A stretch of 64,000 bases of DNA from Flammeovirga pectinis (GCF_003970675.1 NZ_CP034562.1:2108001-2172000), one strand, 5' to 3'. Shown: positions 1 through 8,755, counted from the stretch's first letter. Notes: a model not told the origin generated them from the letters alone. Numbers and translations: made by a program.

Positions 1-234
1 CTGGTTAAAAACTTCCCTTCAATTAGAGAATATTCTCAAAATTTCGGTTTAAATAAAGAAATTATAGAATCACTCGATAAAGAAATTGTAGTTATGCACC
101 CTGGTCCTATAAACCGTGGAGTAGAAATTACTTCTGACGTTGCCGATGCAGAAAATGCCATCATCCTTGATCAGGTGGAAAATGGTGTTGCTACTAGAAT
201 GGCAGCTTTATATTTGTTGGCTGGAAAATCATAA
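1..234 (+). CDS. pyrB: Aspartate carbamoyltransferase, C-terminal fragment (5' end outside window)
   Basis: The reading frame is open from base 1 to a TAA at 232-234 and gives 77 residues. It contains the C-terminal hallmark [12 protein letters not shown] followed by an S/D-rich loop and [18 protein letters not shown], which is the typical end of the catalytic chain of aspartate carbamoyltransferase. The enzyme condenses carbamoyl phosphate with aspartate in the second committed step of pyrimidine synthesis in the cytoplasm. The N-terminal carbamoyl-phosphate domain lies upstream of the window, so the catalytic S-T-R-T motif cannot be checked. No pyrI-like regulatory chain follows. Confidence 0.93.
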   Translation: MVKNFPSIREYSQNFGLNKEIIESLDKEIVVMHPGPINRGVEITSDVADAENAIILDQVENGVATRMAALYLLAGKS

Positions 235-647
235 GACTAAAAGGGTAATTGCAGCTTTTGTAATTACCTTCACTTTACCATCATTCACTGTCTTCTTACA
301 CATATTCAGATAACTTTCGCCAATAATAGTAATAATTCACTTATTGGTGATGTATTTTTGAATATTAGTAGACAACGTTTTAAATATTATTATTGACTAT
401 AGTACTATTTAAAATGGAAGAAAAATTACAAACAACGAATTTCAGAAAAACAACTTCAGAATACTCTTTACTTAGTAATTGATTTATTAGAATTCATTCT
501 TTAAATGAAAGATTTATTTTTATATCAATTACCTATTTTACTATCACAGTTGCTAAAAGACTAGTTTTTTACTAGTCAAATTATCATTTAAAATAAACAA
601 ATCCTATCGCTAAACTGATGACTCTGTTTATTTAGAAACTAATTAAT
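235..647. other. Intergenic leader region with hairpins, no gene seen
   Basis: No convincing reading frame is present in these 413 bases. A GGTAATT/AATTACC hairpin at 241-270 follows pyrB and may be a weak terminator, although it lacks a T run. Further on, GACTAGT/ACTAGTC around a T5 loop (559-577) and AAATAAACA/TGTTTATTT around a 25-base loop (591-633) would form two consecutive hairpins in the leader of the LytTR gene, the second ending 14 bases before its ATG. Their role is unknown; they could be leader structure or operator dyads. Confidence 0.4.
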
Positions 648-1370
648 ATGAAAAATACCTCATCGTCTATTACATGTGTCATAATAGACCCTGATAAGCT
701 ATTACAAGAAGTTTTAATAAGTTATATAGATCAGATACCTTATTTAAAACTTGTTGCCGTTTTTAATTCGCCACTGGTTGCAGATCAATTTTTAGAAAAT
801 AACAATGCTGAATTACTCTTTGTCAGTACAGATTTTGATCAAATTAATGGAATTGAATGGGTAAGATCATTAGAAAATTCTACACAGGTAGTTTTCTTAT
901 CTAATACTAAAGAAAAAGCTGTAGATACTTATGAACTTGATGCATTAGATTATCTTTTAAAACCAACTTCGTTCGAAAGGTTTTATAAGACGGCTATTAA
1001 AGCTAGAGTTAAAATTAAAGCTAATCAAATTCAAGAATCAATAACTGTTGAGAAATGTATTTTTGTAAGGTCAGAAAATCGAATTAATAAAATACACATT
1101 TCTGATATCCAATTTATTGAATCACAGAATAATTACATAAATATTGTTACTGAAGAAAGACAATACATAACATTAATGAAGCTAAAAGATATCCATCTAA
1201 GGTTACCTAGTGAAATGTTTATCCGTATTCAAAAATCATTTATTATTAATATTAACTATGTAAAAGCAATAGAAGGCAATTCTGTTGTTATTAATGATAA
1301 CCTTTTTACAATTAGTAGAAACCTTAAAAAAGAAGTGATCAATTCTTTCACTCAAGGTCAGCTAATATAA
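648..1370 (+). CDS. LytTR-family DNA-binding regulator with degenerate receiver domain
   Basis: Residues 8-120 have the receiver fold pattern and residues 135-235 are a LytTR DNA-binding domain (FVRSENRINKI, IQFIESQNNYINI, MFIRIQKSFIININYV). In ordinary receivers strand 3 ends in the phosphorylated Asp (LLFLD-x-MP); here the equivalent stretch reads LLFVSTDFDQINGIEW, so Ser60 sits at the phosphoacceptor position. The acidic pair at the end of strand 1 is also changed (IIDPD). The LKP lysine (K105) is kept. It is therefore probably a pseudo-receiver that works without His-Asp phosphotransfer, which is inference. No histidine kinase lies beside it. The two lipoprotein genes that follow on the same strand are possible targets. 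Confidence 0.85.
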   Translation: MKNTSSSITCVIIDPDKLLQEVLISYIDQIPYLKLVAVFNSPLVADQFLENNNAELLFVSTDFDQINGIEWVRSLENSTQVVFLSNTKEKAVDTYELDALDYLLKPTSFERFYKTAIKARVKIKANQIQESITVEKCIFVRSENRINKIHISDIQFIESQNNYINIVTEERQYITLMKLKDIHLRLPSEMFIRIQKSFIININYVKAIEGNSVVINDNLFTISRNLKKEVINSFTQGQLI

Positions 1371-1448
1371 TTACCCCCTACTTACTAGTATCATCTTTTG
1401 TGTTGGTCAAATGACTAACGCTTTACGCTAACATACAAATTAAAAACA

Positions 1449-1877
1449 ATGAACTATTTTATTTCAATTTTACTATTATTGGGTTTATTATCATGCTCAA
1501 CCCAAGATGAAACAATCTCTCCTTCTCAAATTTCGACCATTTCTAACTTTGTAAATCCTCAAAACCAAGAAGATGGAGATCAAAACAAAACTGCTGATGT
1601 GAAATTTGGACCTTCATCTGAAGATTGTAGTTATTCCAATGAGTTTATCGAAGTTGCTATTTTAAATAAAGATAAAATCTTTATTTCTTCAATCCATGCT
1701 ACTTTAAGTCCTTCAGGAAAGGGAATGATTACAATTACACAAATTGATAATGAGAATGTCTATTTTTTAAATTTCAAAGAAAATAGCAAAATCATTTCTA
1801 CGGCAAGAATAGAGCTGAATTTTGATAAAAACAACACCGTAGATAACACTGTATCTTATAATAATTGTATCGATTAA
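1449..1877 (+). CDS. Small lipoprotein, two-cysteine family (copy 1)
   Basis: This is a 142-residue protein with a short hydrophobic signal ending in the lipobox LLSC, so Cys16 is the expected lipidation site. A low-complexity Ser/Asn/Asp linker (residues 18-55) leads to a beta-rich domain bounded by Cys60 and Cys140 (ending NNCID). The next gene has the same layout, a matching start of the mature protein (SCxTxDExxSP) and the same NNC ending, so the two look like diverged paralogues. The two Cys could form a disulfide outside the cytoplasm. I do not recognise a described family. The gene starts 78 bases after the LytTR regulator. Confidence 0.75.
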   Translation: MNYFISILLLLGLLSCSTQDETISPSQISTISNFVNPQNQEDGDQNKTADVKFGPSSEDCSYSNEFIEVAILNKDKIFISSIHATLSPSGKGMITITQIDNENVYFLNFKENSKIISTARIELNFDKNNTVDNTVSYNNCID

Positions 1878-1980
1878 ACATACATTATACCATTGGAAGT
1901 AGACATTTTACCAAGTATAATTCATATTAACATAGTGTTTAATGAGTTTTGAATATATGTCAACCATTAAATCGTTAAAG

Positions 1981-2430
1981 ATGAAAACTGCTATTCTTAA
2001 AATTGTATGTCTACTTACACTAACTCTTTCTGTATATTCTTGTGCTACAGATGAAGTTGTTTCTCCTGTAGGTAGTTCACTTTCTGTTCAAGGCTATGCA
2101 AATGATAGTGAATCTGAATCAGATGTGGCTTCTCACATTTTCAACACATTAGTAATCTCTGTAGATCCTCTAAGTAATGTTTGTAATGAAAATAGTTTAA
2201 TCACTCTTCATATCACTTCATCTTATGGTCTTAGTCATACAGTAGCACAAAAACTAACAGAAGGTAAAACAGTTTTTGAATTAAAAAGAGAATTTAAAAG
2301 TGGAAGTCATTCTCTAAAACTTGAAAGTTCTGAAGGTATATTACTTAACTCTCATTCATTTTATATAGACGAAGAGAGTGCATCTGAAAGTATGCATAAA
2401 ATCATAAGATATAATAATTGTGATATATAA
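1981..2430 (+). CDS. Small lipoprotein, two-cysteine family (copy 2)
   Basis: The ATG at 1981 is preferred to the in-frame ATGs at 1942 and 1960 because it places the signal peptide (MKTAILKIVCLLTLTLSVYS) right at the N-terminus with a lipobox Cys at residue 21. After a Ser/Asp/Glu-rich linker comes a beta-rich domain bounded by Cys68 and Cys147, ending NNCDI. Order of features and the conserved cysteines match the preceding gene. The spacing of strands resembles an Ig-like sandwich, but that is only an impression. Function is unknown; lipoprotein location in the outer membrane or periplasm is inferred. Confidence 0.72.
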   Translation: MKTAILKIVCLLTLTLSVYSCATDEVVSPVGSSLSVQGYANDSESESDVASHIFNTLVISVDPLSNVCNENSLITLHITSSYGLSHTVAQKLTEGKTVFELKREFKSGSHSLKLESSEGILLNSHSFYIDEESASESMHKIIRYNNCDI

Positions 2431-2437
2431 TCACAGA

Positions 2438-2473
2438 AGGCTGATTTCAATATTGAAATCAGCCTCTTTTTTT
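2438..2473 (+). terminator. Rho-independent terminator after lipoprotein pair
   Basis: A 12-bp perfect stem (AGGCTGATTTCA / TGAAATCAGCCT) with a 4-base loop is followed by a run of about eight T. It lies directly behind the stop codon of the second lipoprotein. Confidence 0.88.
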
Positions 2474-2534
2474 GATAAAACAAAACAGTTTCAAGTTTTA
2501 CCTGAAATTGTAAAAGAATAGAATTTACTATTAT

Positions 2535-3689
2535 CTACTTATTAACTGGTTTTTTATTCAACTTTAGTGTAATCAATATCAATGTTGCTACACCTGTTAT
2601 TAATGAAATAATTAACATTGAATTAAGTTGATAGGTCAGATCTCCTAAAGAAGTATCATAGTTTATCAACTTTCTAAGTGCCTGTAGAAAATAAGTCAGT
2701 GGAATACAATTTGAAAATGCCTGAATCCAAGCTGGCATTGCTTCTAATGGCCAAGTAAATCCAGATAGAATAAAACTTGGAGTAGAAACAACCATTAATG
2801 CTTCTGTTGCCTTTAATTGAGAAGGAACAATCCAACTAACTAGCATACCTAAACAAGTAAGTGACAATATGAATACTGAAGTAGTAATTAATAAAGCACT
2901 TATGTTAGTTGGTGTTGGGATTTTAAAGAAGGGAAGTAATGTTACTTGAATTACACCCCAAAGAAACATACCTAATACCCAATAAGGAATAGCTTTACCT
3001 AAAAAAACTATAAATGGATTTTTAGTGATTTTACTAAGTTCTCCGAAAGTCTTATTCTCATGTTCATAGCTAAAAGTTAACGCCAATCCCAATAAAAACA
3101 CCTGCTGCATTACAGCCCCCATTACCCCTGGTAACATAAACAACAAATAATTGGATGTACCATTAAAATATCTAGAATTATCAATTGCAAAAACTTCCCA
3201 TTGTTCTTTTGCTGTCTCAAAAGGAATTCCTTGCTTCTGAAGACTCACAATTTCTGCCCCTGCATTTATAGTCCCTAATACAGTTCTTATTCCAATATTA
3301 GCATAATTACCAGTAATCATATTAGCTCCATTCACCTCTATTTGAATGTGTGGATGCCTTTTATAATTAACATCTCCTTCAAAACCTTCTGGAATTCGTA
3401 CAATTGCCTCAAAAGACGGTAAATCCTTTTTTAAATCTTTATCATCAGCTGTAACTTTATCTACCGATAAGTAAAAATTTTCATCTAAAGCATCTATAAT
3501 TGAACTACTTAAAGGCGAATTATCTTGATCAATAACTGCGATAGATAAATTCTTAACACTGGCTTGCTGATAGGTATAACCTATTAATATTCCAAAAAAT
3601 ATTGGTGCTCCAAAGAATACTGCGAGCAATACATTATTGGAGAAGAATAATTTAAATTCTCTTTTAATTATTTGTAATAATGCTTTCAT
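2535..3689 (-). CDS. ABC-2 type permease (YhhJ-like) of TolC/HlyD efflux operon
   Basis: The protein has an N-terminal transmembrane helix (residues ~20-40), a large periplasmic domain (~45-170) and five or six C-terminal helices, which is the layout of ABC-2 permeases of the YhhJ/YbhS/YbhR type. The ATG at 3689 is used; a GTG at 3692 would add one residue and abut the hlyD stop at 3693-3695 directly. It is the last gene of a leftward tolC-hlyD-permease operon. No nucleotide-binding protein is encoded in the operon, so ATP hydrolysis would have to come from a subunit made elsewhere. The substrate is unknown. Confidence 0.88.
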   Translation of the reverse strand: MKALLQIIKREFKLFFSNNVLLAVFFGAPIFFGILIGYTYQQASVKNLSIAVIDQDNSPLSSSIIDALDENFYLSVDKVTADDKDLKKDLPSFEAIVRIPEGFEGDVNYKRHPHIQIEVNGANMITGNYANIGIRTVLGTINAGAEIVSLQKQGIPFETAKEQWEVFAIDNSRYFNGTSNYLLFMLPGVMGAVMQQVFLLGLALTFSYEHENKTFGELSKITKNPFIVFLGKAIPYWVLGMFLWGVIQVTLLPFFKIPTPTNISALLITTSVFILSLTCLGMLVSWIVPSQLKATEALMVVSTPSFILSGFTWPLEAMPAWIQAFSNCIPLTYFLQALRKLINYDTSLGDLTYQLNSMLIISLITGVATLILITLKLNKKPVNK

Positions 3690-3692
3690 CAC

Positions 3693-4658
3693 TTAGTTAA
3701 TTTTATCCATCAATAAAGTAATATTCGTAAGTAATTTATCTGCTTTTTTAGCATTTACAGGAAGGAATTTAAGTTCGTATAACGATTGATCAACATCATA
3801 AGTTGGGTTCATAGATTTCCTTGTAGCAAAAGACATTTCTTCTTTAATAGACCCCACTTTACCTTTTAAAGATATAGATGAATCGAATGGAGAATACACT
3901 GTTACAACATCCCCAACTTTATACTTTAACACTTCTTCTTCTGGCAGAACAAATCTAAAATAAGTTGTCCCTTCTGCATAGCCAGAAAATATATTATAAC
4001 CCGGCAATGCCAATTCACCTTGTTGTAGAGCCATTGATTCTACTCTCATTTTTTTAGGTGCGATAATAAATCTTTCCGATAGCGCTATATTTACCTCTTT
4101 TAAAGCTCCTTTTGCTCTTTCAAGCTGTCCTAAAGCCATACGTTGTTTTTCATTCCTAACACCAGCCTCAACTTCTCTTTTCTTAGCTGCAGTCCCTTCA
4201 TATTTTGCTTTTGCCATTTGGTATTTTGTATATACCTCATCATGTTTCTGAGAAGAAATCAATTCCTCATCATACATTTCTTTTATTCTTTGATAGCTTT
4301 TTTCTGCAAATTCAAATTGTTCTTTTGAAGCTGTATATGCTGCATCTACTTGATCAATTTGATTTTTTGTTGCTCCATTAAAAGCCATTTCATATTGAGC
4401 TTTAGCCGCTTTAACTGCACCATTAGCTTGCATTAATTTTGCTTCTGCTTCTGGTAAATCTATTATTGCTAGTGTATCACCCTGTTCAACAATTTCGCCT
4501 TTCTCTACATTTACAGATACAATTCGACCAGGAACTTTAGAGGCTACATAAACTGCAGTTCTTTTTACTTTTCCTTTTAACTTACTTTCTTGTTCTGGAG
4601 CCTTTGTACAAGAAGAAAAAATAAGCAACGTCGCTAATGATAAGTATATATATTTCAT
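3693..4658 (-). CDS. HlyD-family membrane fusion protein (lipoprotein)
   Basis: The signal peptide ends in a lipobox (IFSSC, Cys17), so the protein is probably lipid-anchored. Residues ~36-68 form the biotinyl-lipoyl-like half (VPGRIVSVNVEKGEIVEQGDTL), residues ~75-190 a long alpha-helical coiled-coil hairpin, and residues ~195-320 the second lipoyl half and barrel domain. This is the adaptor that joins an inner-membrane pump to a TolC channel. It lies between tolC (16 bases upstream) and the permease (touching), so the three are co-transcribed. 321 residues is normal for YhiI/YbhG-type adaptors. Confidence 0.9.
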   Translation of the reverse strand: MKYIYLSLATLLIFSSCTKAPEQESKLKGKVKRTAVYVASKVPGRIVSVNVEKGEIVEQGDTLAIIDLPEAEAKLMQANGAVKAAKAQYEMAFNGATKNQIDQVDAAYTASKEQFEFAEKSYQRIKEMYDEELISSQKHDEVYTKYQMAKAKYEGTAAKKREVEAGVRNEKQRMALGQLERAKGALKEVNIALSERFIIAPKKMRVESMALQQGELALPGYNIFSGYAEGTTYFRFVLPEEEVLKYKVGDVVTVYSPFDSSISLKGKVGSIKEEMSFATRKSMNPTYDVDQSLYELKFLPVNAKKADKLLTNITLLMDKIN

Positions 4659-4674
4659 GATGATTTATTCTAAA

Positions 4675-6156
4675 TTAGTTTTGAATGTGTTCTACATTAA
4701 GCACACCCATTGCGTTAATTAATGCTACCGCCTTTTGTCTTTGATTTGCAATTGATTGAATATATTCAAGTTGAAACTTCTCATATTCTGATATTTCATC
4801 AAGTACATCTGTTACATCTGTTAATCCATTTTGAGCTTCTTGGACTTTAATTTTAAGGCCTGTTTGAGCTCCATCAAGTTTTTGATTTGAAACATCTACC
4901 ATTTGTGTAGCTACTTGCCATTCCATTTTTTTCTTTTGGAAATCTAATTGCACTAAATCCTGAGCGTAGGCTTTCTTTTCTTTCATAGAAATTACAGCAA
5001 GCTCAGATTTTTGAACTTCACGTTTTCTTTGTAAACCATCAAATATTTCCCATTGCATAGCTACTCCAACAAAAGGAACAGCATCAATATTTGTCATATT
5101 TGTACCTCCTTGTACTACATGTGCAAATGCTTTTGCCTTAGGAAGAGCTCCATATTGTTCTCCTTTATGTTTATATTCTAGAGCTTCTATAGAATGTTCT
5201 AAAGCCTTGATCTCATTTCTGTTACTTAAATTAATTTCATTTTCATCAACCATCCATAAAGTTAATTCTGGATTGATTGTCGTTAATTCTTCCTTATCTA
5301 TCCCCGTTAATTGTTGTAGTTTCTGTATTACAAGACTTCTACTTGCTTCTAATTCAATTCTTTTTGCAATAATGTCTTTCTCTGCAATTCTAATTTTATT
5401 TAAATCATATTCAGTAGCTAAACCAACTTCCTTAGCTTTATTTGCGAATTCTGTTTGTTTGTCTAACCTTTTCTGACTTTCCTCTAAAACTTTAAGAGAT
5501 TGATTTACAACAGCCATTTTATCATAATAGCTAAGTGTTTCCATTATAATTTCATTTTTTTCTTGGTCCACCATGGCTTGTTGTGCTTCTGATTTAGCTT
5601 CTGCTGCCTTAGCAAAAGTTGGAGCCTGGAGTCCAGAGAAAATGACCATTTCTACATAAGCATCATAAAACCAAAAATTATTATCTTGTATTGATATAGA
5701 TGGTGTATTAGGAATTTGATTTACCATTCCGCCTATATTATTATAAACACCCTCAATAAGTGGGGTAGCTACACCAATCATAGTTGGTGGTAAACCAGAT
5801 GAAGCTAGTTGAGCTAGAGATTGGTTTTTACTATTTTCTAAACCATAAAGCGCTTGATTTTTTGTACCACTAATATCTCTTGAAATTGTGATATCATTTA
5901 ATAAGTAGGCATAACCACCTTTAACCCCTACTTTAGGTATATAGGTATATAAAGCTCTTTGTTTGTCTAAATGAGATGCTTTCGCTTCATTTTGTTTTAT
6001 TTTAACTATATGAGAGTTATTTATAGCTTTAGTAGCAAGTGCTCTTCTTGTTAAATTTGTATCTGTTTGACCTAAAGCAAAAGAAGATATAATCATAAGC
6101 AAAAATACTGTTACAGTACTCTTTACTTTTTTACTTATTTTCAACATTACGTTCAA
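4675..6156 (-). CDS. TolC-family outer membrane efflux protein
   Basis: A signal peptide (hydrophobic core around residues 16-29, cleavage near LGQ) precedes two long repeated helical segments interrupted by short strand regions, as in TolC/OprM-type channels. The Ala/Gln/Glu-rich helices with heptad character occupy roughly residues 180-290 and 390-480. It is the first gene of the efflux operon, transcribed from the promoter at 6219-6250. An alternative start three codons downstream (MLKISKK) is equally possible. The insertion at residues ~85-150 is larger than in E. coli TolC, as is common in Bacteroidota. Confidence 0.9.
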   Translation of the reverse strand: MNVMLKISKKVKSTVTVFLLMIISSFALGQTDTNLTRRALATKAINNSHIVKIKQNEAKASHLDKQRALYTYIPKVGVKGGYAYLLNDITISRDISGTKNQALYGLENSKNQSLAQLASSGLPPTMIGVATPLIEGVYNNIGGMVNQIPNTPSISIQDNNFWFYDAYVEMVIFSGLQAPTFAKAAEAKSEAQQAMVDQEKNEIIMETLSYYDKMAVVNQSLKVLEESQKRLDKQTEFANKAKEVGLATEYDLNKIRIAEKDIIAKRIELEASRSLVIQKLQQLTGIDKEELTTINPELTLWMVDENEINLSNRNEIKALEHSIEALEYKHKGEQYGALPKAKAFAHVVQGGTNMTNIDAVPFVGVAMQWEIFDGLQRKREVQKSELAVISMKEKKAYAQDLVQLDFQKKKMEWQVATQMVDVSNQKLDGAQTGLKIKVQEAQNGLTDVTDVLDEISEYEKFQLEYIQSIANQRQKAVALINAMGVLNVEHIQN

Positions 6157-6198
6157 TTTTTTGTATAAAAATCTTTCTTTGTTTACTTCTATTTATTT

Positions 6199-6214
6199 GT
6201 GAATGATTATTCAC
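6199..6214. promoter_or_regulatory. Candidate repressor operator of the tolC-hlyD-permease operon
   Basis: The 16 bases GTGAATGATTATTCAC form an inverted repeat with 6-bp arms (GTGAAT/ATTCAC) around a 4-base centre. It lies five bases downstream of the -7 element on the minus strand, where the transcript should begin, so a bound protein would block initiation. A further ATTCAC half-site is at 6231-6236, inside the promoter. The size and symmetry suit a TetR-family repressor, but none is encoded next to it. Confidence 0.5.
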
Positions 6215-6218
6215 TCAA

Positions 6219-6250
6219 CAAATGTAGACTATTCACCTATTGATTTCAAA
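6219..6250 (-). promoter_or_regulatory. Bacteroidota-type promoter of the efflux operon
   Basis: Read on the minus strand, TTTG (6247-6250) is followed after exactly 20 bases by TACATTTG (6219-6226). This is a full match to the -33 TTTG / -7 TAnnTTTG consensus of primary-sigma promoters in this phylum. The start of transcription would fall about 55-60 bases before the tolC start codon. Confidence 0.65.
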
Positions 6251-6360
6251 TTATATTCATTAAATAAATTCAAATGGAGTAAAAAATTCTTAAAAGGTTT
6301 ACTTCTATATATTTTTTTGTATTCTTGTATACATAAATACTAATCATACATATATAAAAT

Positions 6361-7614
6361 TTGGAAAATTCTATCACTCCCCTTATCACAAACGATGCTG
6401 TTGTTTTTGGCCTTCTTATGGCCTCTTTAGCATTTGTATTTTACACTTCAAGTCTAAAAAATTCTTTTTGGTCTAAGTTTTATAAAATATTCCCTGCCCT
6501 ATTGATGTGTTATTTAATTCCATCAATTCTAAGTACACTTAATATAATTTCTCCCGCACATTCTAATTTGTACACAATGGCAAAGAATTACCTTTTGCCT
6601 GCAAGTTTGGTTTTAATGACTATAAGTGTTGATTTAAAAGGAATTATGAACTTGGGAAGTAAAAGTATCATAATGTTCTTATCTGGTACTATCGGTATTA
6701 TTATCGGTGGACCTTTAGCTATATTAATTGTCTCTTATTTCTCTCCCGAAACTTTTAATGGCGTAGGTTTCCAAGAAGTTTGGCGTGGTTTAGCTACATT
6801 GGCAGGTAGTTGGATTGGCGGTGGAGCTAACCAAGCCGCAATGTTAGAAATATATAAATATGACCAATCCTTATATTCTGGTATTGTAGCAGTAGATATT
6901 ATTGTTGCTAATATTTGGATGGCTATTTTATTATTAGGTATCGGTAAAACAGAAAAAATAGATAAATGGCTAAAAGCTGATGTGACTGCAATTGAAGATT
7001 TAAAAGCTAAAGTTGCTGCTTATCAAAATAGTATTACTAAAAACCCATCATTAACAGATTTAATGATTGTATTAGGAGTTGCTTTCGGTATTGTTGGTTT
7101 ATCACATTTTTTAGCGGATAATCTAAGTAGTTATATTACTTCTGTTGTAGCAGACCCATCAACAAGTGTTTTAAGTAGTCGCTTCTTTTGGTTAGTTCTT
7201 TTAGCAACTTCTATTGGTGTAATTCTAAGTTTTACAAAAGCTAGAAAGTTAGAAGGATACGGTGCTTCTAAGTTTGGTAGTGTATGTATTTATATTTTGG
7301 TAGCAACTATAGGAATGAAAATGGATGTTACAAAAACGTTAGAAAACCCAGGTTTATTAGCTGTAGGTGGTGTTTGGATGCTTATACATGTAATTATTAT
7401 GGTAATTACGGCTAAAATTATTAGAGCTCCATTCTTTTTCCTTGCTGTAGGTAGTAAAGCAAATGTTGGTGGAGCAGCTTCTGCACCTGTAATTGCGTCT
7501 GCATTTCATCCATCTTTAGCACCTGTTGGCGTTTTGTTAGCTGTTTTAGGATATGCCTTAGGAACTTATGGAGCAATGTTCTGTGCCTACCTGATGCAAA
7601 TTGCTTCACAATAA
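6361..7614 (+). CDS. DUF819-family integral membrane protein
   Basis: About ten to eleven hydrophobic helices and the family-typical N-terminus (SITPLITNDAVVFGLLM), the LPASLVLMTISVDLKGIM segment and the Gly/Ala-rich GSWIGGGANQAAM and GSKANVGGAASAPVIASAF loops identify DUF819 (YjcL-like). The family has a transporter-like fold but no established substrate. The start is a TTG at 6361: the first ATG in frame is codon 20 and would remove the conserved N-terminal block, so TTG is preferred. The gene is divergent from the efflux operon and ends at a bidirectional terminator. Confidence 0.88.
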   Translation: MENSITPLITNDAVVFGLLMASLAFVFYTSSLKNSFWSKFYKIFPALLMCYLIPSILSTLNIISPAHSNLYTMAKNYLLPASLVLMTISVDLKGIMNLGSKSIIMFLSGTIGIIIGGPLAILIVSYFSPETFNGVGFQEVWRGLATLAGSWIGGGANQAAMLEIYKYDQSLYSGIVAVDIIVANIWMAILLLGIGKTEKIDKWLKADVTAIEDLKAKVAAYQNSITKNPSLTDLMIVLGVAFGIVGLSHFLADNLSSYITSVVADPSTSVLSSRFFWLVLLATSIGVILSFTKARKLEGYGASKFGSVCIYILVATIGMKMDVTKTLENPGLLAVGGVWMLIHVIIMVITAKIIRAPFFFLAVGSKANVGGAASAPVIASAFHPSLAPVGVLLAVLGYALGTYGAMFCAYLMQIASQ

Positions 7615-7631
7615 ATAAATCCATCTAAAAA

Positions 7632-7677
7632 AATAAAACCTCCATTGAATTTGAAATCAATGGAGGTTTTATTTTTA
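7632..7677. terminator. Bidirectional terminator between convergent genes
   Basis: A long perfect stem (core ACCTCCATTGA / TCAATGGAGGT, extended by A/T pairs) with an 8-base loop is flanked by A-rich sequence on the left and T-rich sequence on the right. It can stop the DUF819 gene rightward and the AI-2E-family gene leftward. Confidence 0.9.
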
Positions 7678-7690
7678 ATATAATTTCTAA

Positions 7691-8755
7691 TTATTCTTTT
7701 TCACTTTCTCTAATTGTAGTGCCTATATTTCCATTCTCAGATAAGATAATTGCTATTGGCCTTGTAGATTCAAACTCACCAAAAATTATAATCATCATTA
7801 CTGTTATTGGCACACTCAAAATCATACCTACAACGCCCCATAATGCTCCCCAAAAAGCCAAAGCAATAAGTACAACTAATCCACTAATATTTAATGAATT
7901 TCCCATAACTTTTGGTTCTACAAGATTACCAATAATTACTTGAATAACACCTACTGATAACAACACAATTAAACCTGAAGAGAGGTCTGCAAATTGAATA
8001 ACTGTAAAAAATGCAGGAAAGAGAGTTGCTATTAAAGATCCAATTGTTGGAATATAATTAAGAGCAAAGATTAATAATGCCCAAAAAAATGGAGCATCAA
8101 TACCCATCAATTTTAAAACCATATAACTTAAAACACCTGTAAGCAAACTAACAAATGATTTTAATGTTAAATAACTACTTACAGAATTACCAATCTTAGC
8201 TATCATCTTAACTACTGCCTGATATTCTTTTGCATCTGGATATATTTTAACAAGCTTATCACCAAAAACACTCTCCTCTAATAATAAGAAGACCACATAT
8301 AGAATAATAGTAAAAGTATTGCCAAATAAACCAGTAACAGAGGTGAGTATGTTCTTGAGTAACGAAGTAAAATTATAATCACCAATCATCTTATTTAATG
8401 AAGTAGTAATATCGATATCGAATAAGTTATTTACTTTATCTTCTATTAAAACAAGGTTACCATCATAATGTGATAGTGATTCTGTTAAGTTTTGAATACT
8501 AATACTCAACATCTTTATGGCAACAAAAAATATTGCGAAAATAGTTAACGTTGCGAGAATATTTTGTATCCAAACTGGTATTTTGTTCTTATCTGACCCT
8601 AATAAATTTCCAATTAATGTCCTTACCTCTACCACAATTAGCCAAAAAATTGTAGCCAATATTAAAGGAACGAGGATTGATTTCAGGAAAATTAGAGATA
8701 CTACTATAATCACTAACAGAAGTGATATTGATGTGACCTTGTTTATGCTAATCAT
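7691..8755 (-). CDS. AI-2E transporter family (PerM/YdiK-like) membrane protein
   Basis: The 354-residue protein has two N-terminal helices, an amphipathic periplasmic-type stretch (~80-145), and a C-terminal block of five or six helices with the family signature region LIFALNYIPTIGSLIATLFP and GNLVEPKVMGNSLNISGLVVLIAL. These mark the PF01594 family, whose members include TqsA and sodium/proton antiporters; the substrate cannot be told from sequence. It is a single-gene unit with its own terminator at 7632-7677. Confidence 0.88.
   Translation of the reverse strand: MISINKVTSISLLLVIIVVSLIFLKSILVPLILATIFWLIVVEVRTLIGNLLGSDKNKIPVWIQNILATLTIFAIFFVAIKMLSISIQNLTESLSHYDGNLVLIEDKVNNLFDIDITTSLNKMIGDYNFTSLLKNILTSVTGLFGNTFTIILYVVFLLLEESVFGDKLVKIYPDAKEYQAVVKMIAKIGNSVSSYLTLKSFVSLLTGVLSYMVLKLMGIDAPFFWALLIFALNYIPTIGSLIATLFPAFFTVIQFADLSSGLIVLLSVGVIQVIIGNLVEPKVMGNSLNISGLVVLIALAFWGALWGVVGMILSVPITVMMIIIFGEFESTRPIAIILSENGNIGTTIRESEKE

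Noticed and set aside
414-482. Possible 22-residue leader peptide before the LytTR gene
   Set aside because: It ends far from the regulator start, with no codon bias or coupling to support it.
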